Assembly: GCA_905250115.1 (NCBI GenBank)
Contig: CAJNOI010000004.1
Location: forward strand, 893,729 to 957,728
Source: Adineta steineri
Lineage: Eukaryota > Rotifera > Eurotatoria > Adinetida > Adinetidae
DNA: 64,000 nucleotides
Direction: 5' to 3'
In this document: positions 12,021 to 23,150 of the stretch, piece after piece
Layout of the letters: each line of letters begins with the position of its first letter
Position numbering within the stretch: position 1 is the stretch's first letter
The notes under the pieces: generated by a model
Database searches by the model: none
Seen by the model: the letters and a program-made list of their open reading frames with translations, nothing else
Told to the model about the DNA's origin: nothing
Translations under genes and position numbers: made by a program

Positions 12021-15000
12021 ATGTCCTACGATCTTGGACAGCAACGTTCATCACCGCCACCAACCTACAGTGAGACTGTGGCTGGTGGAATGGAAAATGA
12101 AATGTATATCGATGGTATATTATATATTGATGGTGTACCGGTCAGTCAATCTGAAGAACGTCTTCGATTACGACAACAAAAACAACAACGTTCCAATCCA
12201 TGTGGAAAAGCTATTGGATTAGTTCGAAGTATTTATTTGATTTTATTCATATGAAAATATGTTATTTATAATTTAATAGAACTTTGGGCTACACAACAAA
12301 CTGAAAGAATTGATCGTCAATATGAAAAGGATAAATATGTTCGTACAACAATTCGTGAACTTATTGTCTACTTAATTTTTCTGGCAATTTTATCAATCGG
12401 TAGGATAATTACTTTAAATTTAAATTCGATTTATTTTTCTTTTCTAGTGGTATTTGGTATGGTAAGCAGTAATATGTTTTTGTTAACTCAAGCATTACAA
12501 AGTATTATCATTGGTCCTCAATTGACTGATAATACAAACAATCAATCTGGTCCAGCATTTCCAGATTTTGATCGTATGGAAGATTTTTGGCAGGTAAAAA
12601 TAAATTAAAAATATCTTATGTACTTTCTCATCATATTTTTCTTTGGAAATAGTTTATGACCGATATAGCACCTACTGCATTCTTTACTGAAAGTTGGTAT
12701 AATAATAACAATGTTACTGAGTATGGTTATGTTCTATTTGAAAATCGGTTATTAGGTGGGATACAAATGCGTCAAAAAAAAGTTCGGAATAATTCATGTT
12801 TGGTTGCGGATGATTTTAAAAATGAAATCTTATTTTGTTATAATTCATATGCACCAGTATATGAAGATCAAGTTTCATTTGGACCATGTGAAAATCTTGA
12901 TGCTGACAATTGTACTTATGATGCGTAAGATTTCATTTCTTTGATTGTCTTTTTTTTTTGTATTAATAATTATTTTAAGATTTAAATATACACCAAACAA
13001 ATCATGGTTAGGATTAAGCTCAACTGGACAAGTTAGTGTTTATGATCAAGGTGGTTATACTTTACTAATGCCATCAACAATGGAGGAATTTAATGCTGAA
13101 ATTCAAAATTTATTTGACAAGTAAGAAAATTAATCTATATAATTTTATTTTTAATTTATAATAATTTAGCCTTTGGATTACACGCGGTACTCGAGCAATT
13201 ATAGTTGATTTTACAGTTTATAATGCGAATTTAAATTTATTTTGTCAAGTTCAGTAAGTTAATAAATTTTCCGATTAGAATGAAAGAATAAACATTTAAT
13301 TGGTATTATTTTAGACTTCTTTTTGAATTTCCAGCTGTTGGTGGTGTATTAACAACATCAACATTTAATGCTGTTAAATTAATTCGTTATGTTTCGACAT
13401 TTGATTATTTTGTCTTGGGTTGTGAATTATTTTTTGTTCTATTCATTATCTATTATACAATTGAAGAAATTATAGAAGTAAGTTTCATTGATTTTTTTCT
13501 ATTTTTATTTTTTATACAAATAATTTTCTAGATTCGCAACTATAAATTATCATATTTTAAATCAATTATGAATTGTTTGGATGTAATTATTATATGTTTA
13601 TCCTACGTTTGTATTATATTTGATATTTATCGACAAGCTCAAGTTGATTCGTTACTTAATCAATTATTACAAGATAATTCAAAGCAATATGATGATTTTT
13701 CATTTTTATGTTATTGGCAATATCAATTTAATATTATAATCAGTGTAACAATATTTTTAGCTTGGATTAAAGTTTTTAAATATATTAGTTTCAATAAAAC
13801 CATGACACAATTAAGTGAAACATTAGCTCATTGTGCAAAAGATATATCTGGTTTTGCTATTATGTTCTTTATTATTTTCTTTGCATATGCTCAACTTGGT
13901 TATTTAACATTTGGCGTTCAAGTTGAAGGTTTTGCTAGCTTCGAATATTCAGTGTAAGTTAATCATAAAATTAATTTTATGAGAAATAAATAATGATATT
14001 CTTTTAGTTACACATTATTCTTAATTATTTTGGGTATTTTTGATTTTGAATCACTTCAACAAGCTCATCGTGTACTTGGTAAGAACTTTTTCAAAAGAAA
14101 AATATTTGTATCTTTCGATTTTCTTTAATTAAGGTCCATTATTCTTTTTAACATACGTATTTTTTGTATTTTTCGTCTTATTAAATATGTTTTTGGCTAT
14201 TATTAATGATACATATGTTGAAGTTAAAGAAGAATTACGAAATAAGAAAAATGAATTTGAAATTAGTGATTTTGTTCGAAAAGGTTATGGTAAAATGCGT
14301 GAACGTTTAACAGTGAAACGTGATCGTATAGCTGATATTCGTCGTGCATTAGCATTAGCTGATCTTAATCGTGATAAACGTCTAGAATTTGATGAATGGC
14401 GTACAGAAATGAAATCACGTGGTTATGCTGAAGAAGAAATTGAAGCATTATTTTCGAAATATGATTTTAATGGTGATAGAGTCTTAGATGAAAATGAACA
14501 ACGTGCATTAAGTAATGATTTATTACGACAAAATGATGCTATAATTAGAGAAATGGATGAATTAAATACGTCAAAGAAAAATAAGTAAAAAGAAAAAAAA
14601 AGAAATAAATAAAATTATTATTTTTGTTTTTTGTATTTTAGTATGCCAATAGATACAGGTGATGATGAAGAAGAAGGTGGAGATCGACATGGAAGTGCAG
14701 GATCAAAACGTTTACAAGCACATGAAGTATCAATGGAAGAATATAATGAATTGGCTAAACGACTTGATACAATGGAATCATCAGTTGGATTTGTTTTAAC
14801 TAAAGTATTGAAAAAATAGTTTTTAGAAAAAGAAAAAACAATTTGAGATTTAATTATTTAGATTGATAATGTTGCTTCAAAACTTGATGCATATGAAAAA
14901 CCAAATAAAGCTAATGGAAAAGCTAATAAAAAGAATCGTTCAGCAGATGGAAAAAAAGTATGAAAACATTTAATTTTTTTTCATAATTGACTTTTGTTTT

Positions 15001-15056
15001 ATTAGTCAAAAACTGATTCATTAGAAGTTGATTCTTTTCACAGCACAGCTGATTAG
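12021..15056 (+). CDS. PKD2: Polycystin-2 (TRPP2) cation channel
   Basis: PKD2 is a calcium-permeable TRP channel of cilia and ER, often paired with polycystin-1. Thirteen exons (12021-12228, 12280-12399, 12448-12593, 12653-12924, 12980-13120, 13170-13253, 13315-13477, 13532-13953, 14008-14078, 14134-14584, 14642-14804, 14862-14957, 15006-15056) give 795 aa in phase. Landmarks: a proline-rich N-terminus (SSPPPTYSE), S1, the extracellular TOP domain with its cysteines, [22 protein letters not shown]2-S6 including [28 protein letters not shown] and [12 protein letters not shown]-terminal to S6 are two canonical EF-hand loops, residues 619-630 and 653-664 (human PKD2 has one functional loop), then an acidic linker and the coiled coil. 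The pore helix ends LGIFDFESL, so the acidic filter residue of LGD is Ile529. The C-terminus is shorter than in vertebrates. Confidence 0.96.
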
Positions 15057-16195
15057 GTAAAATTTTTTTATATGATATCATAAGAAGATAATGTTTCTTT
15101 TTTCTTGTTTAGAATCGATGAACAATATTCATTTTCTGAAAAATTATTTACTCGAACAATTTTATTGATAAAAATTCTTTAATACTGCTTTTTTGTGTGT
15201 ATTGTTGTTTTGTGCTTATTCGCGTGAAATCTTTTTGATGTAAACTCTTTATATATATACTTATATATTTTATTCAAATAAATATGATCGAGAGATGCTA
15301 AAACTACAAAGTTAATTTTTTCTACAGTTCAATTTTACATATACATTCATTGATCATGTAACAGTATTCAATTATTATCTATTTGTTGAAGAGAATAGAT
15401 CCTATTCATTCGAAACTAACAATCAACCTTTTACATTGCAAATTAAAATTAACAGACCTAATAATCATTACGAGAATCAAGTCAATTTTCTATTCAAGAT
15501 TAACATTTTTAATTGTTTAGACAATAGTCTATCATTAATTTTCATAGAAAAAAAGATATAAATAGCATGTCATCATGCACTAATAATAATTTTTTTTGAT
15601 ACTGTCTGTATTAGCTGGCATTGAACATGTTCTTAAAATAATGAGCGCACAAAGAATAATTGATCCCTATGAACACGCATTATTTTTATATTCAATTTAA
15701 CATAATGTACCGAGTCATAATATGGAGTAACTATCATATTGATATTATTCGTAATTTAGAATTTATATATAATAAATTTTATATCGATAGTTGATTTATG
15801 TGTAAAACAAATAATTTTTTTTATTTCATCATATATATTAATACTTTTACTGTTTATTCAAAAAAAACTAATGTAATCGAAAAAAAGCATCAGCAAATAT
15901 AGCAAAAATCTGAGACGTGTGTATATAGGAGAGAGAGAGAGAAAAAAAAGGGAGATAAACAAGTCATAATCGATTGACTAGTCAACACATACACAGATAT
16001 ACAGAAAAATATGCACCGGTGAATGTGTACAAAATCAAAGATAGAAGAGACAGAGAGAAAGAGAGAGAGCGAGAGCGAGAGAAAGAAAAAATAAAAGTAT
16101 TTTTTATCACAATATTGCAAATAAAATTCATCAATTCACCCATATGAAATAAAACCATGAGAATTAAGAAGTAAAATTGATTATAATTATTGTTA
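15057..16195. other. Convergent 3' region between PKD2 and KCNH
   Basis: It holds both 3' UTRs. A GA-rich microsatellite lies at about 15931-16090. I see no coding signal; the ORF at 15890-16120 is the complement of the GA tract. Confidence 0.6.
15931..16090. repeat. GA-rich simple repeat
   Basis: Interrupted GA repeats (15931-15943 and about 16046-16086) are separated by unique sequence. They lie 3' of the KCNH stop codon. Confidence 0.8.
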
Positions 16196-19100
16196 TTATA
16201 ATGGTGTATGATGATATTTATTCGATGATGATGTTAATGGTCGATAATCATCATCATCATTACCTGAACTTGCGGGACTTATTGCACGTTCATCATCACT
16301 AGTCGGTGGATAGAGAAGAGTTGATGATGATGTTATGGTTGTTTTTTCTGTACTACTACTACCACCACCTGGCATGAAACGACGAAATACACTTCCACTT
16401 GGTTTTATTGTTGGTGGACTTTTTATAGATGTTGATAGGAGTGAAACATTTTTATTGGATGCACTTTGTTGTGTTGGTGATTCAAGTTCAATAATAGTTG
16501 ATTTTTCAGGATGTTGCTGTTGATATTTACCACCACTACTTCGACTATGATGTAAACGTGATTTTAATTTAGGTGAACGACCTGGATTATAACGTGTATT
16601 TGAAATTGGTTGAAATCTAGTCGGTAATGGATTTTTTGGGCTAACAGGTGATGATGGTACAGGTGCTGGTGCTATTTTATTTGATATTGAACCACGTGAT
16701 GTTGTTGATCCACCTAAACTTGCAATAGATGAACTAGCTGAACGATTATAAATCGATGGTGGTGGAATTGATAGTGCTGCAAGATCATAATAACTTATTT
16801 GACGTAATGGTGGTGTTCCAGGATTTTGTTCGCTTGTTCTTGATTGTCGAGATGAATCATGTATATCTGATGTTATTGGAGGTGATGGTTGATTAGTATC
16901 GTATATATTCGTTTTAGAATTTAAATCGGAATAGAATGATGCTGTTTCAAATAATGGAGAAATTGCCACAGAAGTAACATTTGTATCAGGCGATAATCCC
17001 GTAGTTATTGGTGATAATGGTGCTGGGTGAGGCGAAGGTGCAAGTTGTGGTGGTGTTGCTGATGTTGGTTTTGGAATTGACGGTAAATTATTTGCTGTGG
17101 ATGTATTTAATGGTGAAAGAAAATGGAAAATCTGACTAATTTGTTCATCAATATGCGTCATACGTCTAGTCAATGCACGTACTTCATTACTCAAATCAGT
17201 TTTTATATCAAATAATGATGATAACAATTGATGTTCACCAAACTGTGATGATACACTACGATGTGGTCCAAATGCTGCATTTATATCTGAATGAGTTTCA
17301 TTCAATTGTTTCTAATTAACAATAAGAAAAGAAGAACAGAATAAGATATTATTTGAAATAAATTTTAGTAATTATTTTACTTGTTCATCAGTTCTATCGT
17401 CGAATGTTTTTATACTTCCACGTCGAGCCGATTCTGGTATAAATAGACTTAGTGGAATCGATGGTCTTCGTTCACTTCGAAAGACTGTTTTTGATTGTAA
17501 TTCATCATCAGATGTATTTGGATCAAATGGATTATTTGTTGTTTGAATTAATGATGGTTTTATTATTGTAGGTGTTGTTGGTGCTGGTGCTAGTGCTATT
17601 CCTGTATCACTTTCTGGTTCAGTTGAACCAGTTTTTAACCATTTCCATTTACTTGACTTTGGATGTCGCTGTAATGGTGGACTTTGATTAAGAGATGTTA
17701 TCTGTGATACTTGAGATTCTTGTGATTCTATACGTTCTGATATTGTTTCTAATTTATCTCGTTGTTTATTAGTAGATGATGCAGGTAATTGTAAAAGTTG
17801 AAGAGATGCTAAAGAATTTGTGTTTAGTAGTGGTGTAGTATCCATTGGTTCAGCACTAGGTGGTTGAACAGCTGTTTCTGGTATAATTGGTAACAATGGT
17901 TGTGGTTGGGATGAATTTGTTGATCCTGCTGAAGGTACAGATGTAGTCGGATTATTTTGGGAAGCAGCACGACTTTCTTGAGATATTTTACGAAATTTTG
18001 ATATTAGTTTTCGTACAGGATGATCAGAACTAATTTGATCTAAACCTTCATTTTTTCTTGTTTCAGCTAATTCACGTTCACGTTTAACATCAGCTATTTT
18101 ACGAAATACAACCTAAATATATATAGAAAAAAAAATACAAATGTATTTCATTTTTTTTTGAAGAAAAAAAATAATCATACACGATGTCTTAGATTATAAG
18201 TAAGCACCATATTACGAGCAAATGAAACACTAAATGGATGATAAAAATCCAAGACTTCAAGTAAACGATCTCGTCGTATTTGATGTAAATTACAATAAGT
18301 TAAAGCACGAACATTCGCTGCTGATTGACCAACATTATCTCGATTTTTACTCCAAAAATCATCACCAAATACATCATTAGTACCTAGACGAAAAAAACAC
18401 AAATTATTTTAACACTAAAAATAAATTATCTTACTAAGTATTGCTAAAACTTCATCATCTTGTATAACTTCTAACGAACCAGATACAATAAAACATAACA
18501 TATCAAGACTTTCACCACAATGATATAACATATCACCAGGTGCAGAATGGTTTATATGAAAATGAACAGCTAATGCACGTAAACAACCATCACTAGCTAA
18601 ACGAAATGCTGGATGTTCATTAAATACACTTCGATTCATATGTACACATATATCAGCACGCATATCTTTTGGACAATAATTTAATACTTTTGTTGCATCA
18701 ATACCTTTTGTCATAGCCCATGTTGATACAACATAATCCATAATACGTTCATTTAATTGATTTGGCATACCATGCAATCGCATAAATTCTCGAATACTAA
18801 TATAGAATAAAAAAAATGTATATTTTTGTTTTTTTAAATAAACAAATTATTTCATATAAAATGTTTTTCTTTTTCGTTAATTTATTACATACCTACTTAA
18901 CATTTCATGATATCTCGCAGTAGCAGAATACATTTGAGTAAATATTGTTGTTACATTACCAAATATAGTTGCATAAAGTAATGAACCAATAAGCATCATA
19001 ACACATGTAAAAATTTTTTCATTATCACTATTTGCAGCAACATTACCAAAACCAATACTAGTTAATGAACTCATTGTATAGTAAAGTGCTGTTACATATG

Positions 19101-22100
19101 CTGCTTTTCGACATGTACCATTTGATTCATATGCTGTTAGATTACCATACGAATCAATACATGCATAATGTAATTCTCTATCCATTTTTACTAACCAACT
19201 ATATTCCATCTATTTGAGAAAGAAAGAAAGAAATAAACAAAATTTAATAATTTAGCATTTTAGTTATGTCGTATTTAATTATTAAAAAGAATCAAATATG
19301 TCATATGCTCTATATTAATTAATGAAACCTTTTTTTTTGTATATAAAAAATTTAATTAGAGAACTGCTTTAGGTATTCTAGATTGAATTGTTTAATAGTT
19401 GATAACGTAGAAGATCTAATAGGAAACTCTAGAAGCACCTAATTAATATAATTTCTTAGAAAAAAGTTCTAGGGTTTATTTTATTCAATAATGCACATTA
19501 TTTACTATTAATAGAATGGAAAGTACAAAAAAAAAGAATTGAATTCAATAATACAAATATAGATAATTAATTAATTGATCTCATTCATTATTTTGACTAG
19601 TTTTATTATAAATTGATTATTTCAAGTTCTAACTAATTTTAGTTTCTTATGTTAAATTTTGTAGATAGTTTTATTGTGCATGATACAATCTAATTAAATT
19701 AAACACGCACATATATATATATATATATAAAAAGAAACATAATTTTATTTATTCATATTTTTAATATTTATCTTAGATCGAATACTAATAAATAGAATAA
19801 AAATTAGGTTTTTTTTTTATTCATGACATTTGTTTTCTATCATAGCAAAAATTTCTAATCTATATATTTTTTCTCGTATAGTATACTTTCCAAATTTAGA
19901 TTTATATTGAAAAAACTAATAGATTTTTAGTCGTAAGAATAAGTGAGATATAAGAAGATTATATTATTGATACTTAGACATATACAAAAAAAAAGAAAAT
20001 GATTTATATGAAATTACTCGATACATACTCGTTTACCAGGACCACCTCTTCCTTCTCGAAATCCGATTGTATACCATACACAAGCAAACCTACATAGATA
20101 TTTAATAATTATTTGTTTTCTATCAACATTTCTTTTTTTTTTACCAATGAGCAACAAGTACAAAAACACAAATAAGTAATAAAAGAACAGCTGCACCATA
20201 TTCTAAATAATTGTCTAATTTTCTAAAGACACGACCCAGCCGTAATAAACGTAAAACTTTTAATGCGGAAAATATACTTCCATATCGTTGAAAAATATAA
20301 ATCTTTAAAAAAATAACAAAATAAAGTGGAATAAGAAAAAATAAATTTTCAAGATTTTACTTCTTCAGCTTCTTGAAATGCATTAAATACATCATATGGT
20401 AAACAAGCTAATAAATCAATAACAAACCAACTTTTTAAATATGTTTTCCTAATACGTTTTGGATCAGATATAACTTCTCCAGATTCTTTACAAAAATAAA
20501 ATAATAATAATAATAATAAATTTACTTTTTTTGTTTATTTACTTGTGTGTACATATGTTGTATGGAAATTTAAAATAATATCAATAAAGAAAATAACATC
20601 GACAATACTATCGACAACAAGTAATGGCACATCATCTAGCGATTTACTACGAAATGCAGCATGATACGGTACTAATAATGATGTATAAAATGTCAATAAT
20701 AATATCACCCAATCCCACACGGTTTTAAATGTACAATAATGAAGAATTATATGTGGTGGTGTACTTGGTGCTTCTTGTCGATAACTCTAAAAATAAGAAA
20801 TAACATACATATATATATTTTTTTCTTTGATAATAAAAAAAATTACCGGTAATACTTCTGCACTTAGATTGAGTAGCTAAAAATACAAAAAAGAAATAAG
20901 CCACTAATTAGATCTATTGTATTTTCTATTAACATACATTAGGTAATTGTGATGGTTTTGTTGGATCGATTTGAATTGCTTTTGCATTTGCTGTTGTAAA
21001 GTTCATTAAAATCGATCGATTTCTTGTGACAGATTTTGCTATACGTGCAAATTTACTAAGACCACCTATAAAAGAAAGAAAATCATGTTTTTTGTCTTTT
21101 AAATAAAAAATCTAAGACCTTTAGCATCTTCAGTTTCAATTGGTTGTTTAAGTGCAGTAATATCTGTAAATGTACATAGATAGAGCACCACAGTATCGCG
21201 TTCATTGATTATCGGAGCTATTTGCATAAAAACCCATATCGGAGTTTCTATAGATAATGAAATTTATATTTATTTATTTTTTTTTTGAAAAATGAAATAA
21301 ACAACATACTGTTTTTTTTATATAAAAGTACTTCAATTTGTTCAATATGACAATTTTCTAATGCATCACGTATTTTTGTTTGTGTATCGGTGCTAGTTAA
21401 GTCACCGTACATAAAATTACACGTTGAACTTTTATTCATTAGATCAGCTCTTAAATAACCCGATATTTTTGTAAAACCATCGTTGGAATAAACTATTGGA
21501 TAATCTAATATTTGAGCATTGGATAATATGAACGCGGTGTCTAAATATTCATATGTAAATATAAATATATTAAGATGAATGCTATTGATTTTTTTTCTTC
21601 TTTTAATAAAATGTAGATGATGAACATCCGATTTATTATTGATCTAACATGATACCAATGAAATATTATATTATTCATGTGATTTCCGTCATAAAGAATT
21701 ACTGAGTTTTTTTCAAAATTCTAATGAGGAGATAGGTTACTCGATCGGAAATCCAGGGTAATATAAGTGTTTTTTTCTTTAATTGATTTCTTTTCTTTGA
21801 TTTTCGACAGACGTTCATAGAATTGACGTAGCACCCATACACGGATATTTTCAATATGAACGCCGAAGGCGAATTGGTGAATAATGTATGTGTATTTCCC
21901 ATAGGATCGCTCATTTGCTATTCTAAAAGAACATTTGTCGCCAATTCAGTTTCTTGCATGTGTAGCTACCCGCCTCCTCCTATGTATATGGGGAAATTAT
22001 TGTTGTGTATGTGAAAGCTCAACAGGAAATATTATTGACTATTGCTCTTATTCATCTTCAATATATCTAATAAGATCAAAAAAAAATCAAAAGCACCAAG

Positions 22101-22438
22101 GATAAAAGAACAATCAGAATATTAGATTCGAATAAATAATTATGACTTAAATTAAGAATAACAGAACAGTTCATATCATATCATATATAATGTAATTGAT
22201 TTAATTTAAGAACAAAAACTTGACTATTGACATAAATAAAGGCAATAAAAAGAAGAAGTAAAAACAAGTGATGATCTGATTTTGTTTTTGTTGTTTTTTA
22301 AAGTGAATTCATTTGAATAAATATAGAATTAGTCAATATAGATAAAGTTATATACTTACGGGCACCACTGCATTTACGAACGATCGATTCAAGGAAAGTA
22401 TTTTGAGGTGCAACCAAGCCACGTCGTGACCCGGGCAT
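16196..22438 (-). CDS. KCNH1: EAG-type voltage-gated potassium channel (KCNH1/5-like)
   Basis: EAG is a delayed-rectifier K+ channel of excitable cells. Fourteen exons in transcription order: 22438-22360, 21540-21310, 21247-21119, 21065-20938, 20876-20847, 20786-20543, 20485-20361, 20302-20145, 20089-20029, 19209-18893, 18796-18435, 18383-18181, 18112-17381 and 17311-16196, giving 1304 aa, every phase consistent. It begins [20 protein letters not shown], the EAG PAS-cap. The PAS domain follows ([23 protein letters not shown]), then S1 ([18 protein letters not shown]), S2-S3 ([19 protein letters not shown]), S4 ([14 protein letters not shown]), the filter TSIGFGN, S6 ending with FGNVTTIF, the C-linker, and the cyclic-nucleotide-binding homology domain ([30 protein letters not shown]). 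The last two exons encode about 615 disordered Ser/Pro-rich residues ending with an EAG-like coiled coil ([18 protein letters not shown]) and low-complexity tail. EAG rather than ERG or ELK is chosen on the PAS and N-terminus. Confidence 0.97.
20847..20876 (-). other. 30-nt microexon of the EAG channel
   Basis: This exon encodes [10 protein letters not shown], aligning with the EVLQLGSDILPQYKQEAP region of vertebrate EAG1 between PAS and S1. It has an AG acceptor (TTTTTAG) and a GTAATT donor, and keeps phase 0 on both sides. Confidence 0.85.
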
Positions 22439-22540
22439 TAATGCTCTAGAGTTCTTCTAAATATACAAATAATAGTAAATACAAAATAATCAGTCATATA
22501 GATAAAAGTCGAAGTTCCTTCTATGTGTATTGCCTTTCTT

Positions 22541-22861
22541 TTTTTCTCTGTGTCTGTCTCTGTCTCTGTGTTTCTCTCTCTCTCTCTCTTTCCCCCTTTG
22601 TCGTTATCGATTCTTGGGGGACAATGATCGAGAGTCGTCCGACTGCGTTCTATTCCGTTTTTCGAGGATTAGGTTCGTTAACAGACCGGCAGCGTGCCGT
22701 GATCACGAGGCTGAAACAGCATTGCTCTCTGACTCTCTCTCGTTTTTTTTTCTATCAAATTAGACGAAGAGAAAAAAAAAGTATAGCAACTAAAAAAAAC
22801 CAAGAAAGAGAGAGAGAGAGAGGGAGAGAGAGCGAGACAGAGAAAGCGGCCAAGAAACAAT
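22541..22861. repeat. CT-rich and GA-rich tracts in inverted orientation around a GC-richer core
   Basis: A pyrimidine tract (22541-22600) and a purine tract (22801-22861) flank about 200 bp of CG-containing unique sequence just 5' of the EAG start exon. Long ORFs here are by-products of the repeats. The core could be the EAG promoter or part of its first intron. Confidence 0.6.
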
Positions 22862-23063
22862 GTAATAGAAGAAACGAGAAAAAACTTGCAGAAAAAAAAG
22901 GTAACAAAAAAAAAAGGAAAGATTTATTTTACTATGGAAAAATGTATATTTATACTTTGTACGACCGGAATAAATTCGAGAAAAATTTTTTTTTTCAGGA
23001 GAAAAAAAAGAAAAATCATGTAACAATGAATCGTTAATATATATTTATTTTTGTAGAACTTAC

Positions 23064-23150
23064 TCGATTTTGAAATGGTAGGAGATGCATAAATCTTTAG
23101 TCGCTGTTGCACATAATAATTGCGACGACAACGACCGCACATCTCCATTG
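23064..23150 (-). other. Putative 5' UTR exon of the EAG channel with upstream ORF
   Basis: A good donor (TCGA/GTAAGTTC on the minus strand, at 23063) follows about 85 GC-richer bases. Splicing to the acceptor at 22457 puts it upstream of the main ATG in a non-coding first exon. ATGs at 23148 and 23142 open a short ORF that would stop 7 nt before the main start. The 5' end of the exon is not determined. Confidence 0.35.

Noticed and set aside
22525..23037. 170-codon plus-strand reading across the CT and GA repeats
   Set aside because: Both ends are repeat translation (Leu/Ser and Arg/Glu runs), there is no domain, and it overlaps the EAG 5' region on the other strand.
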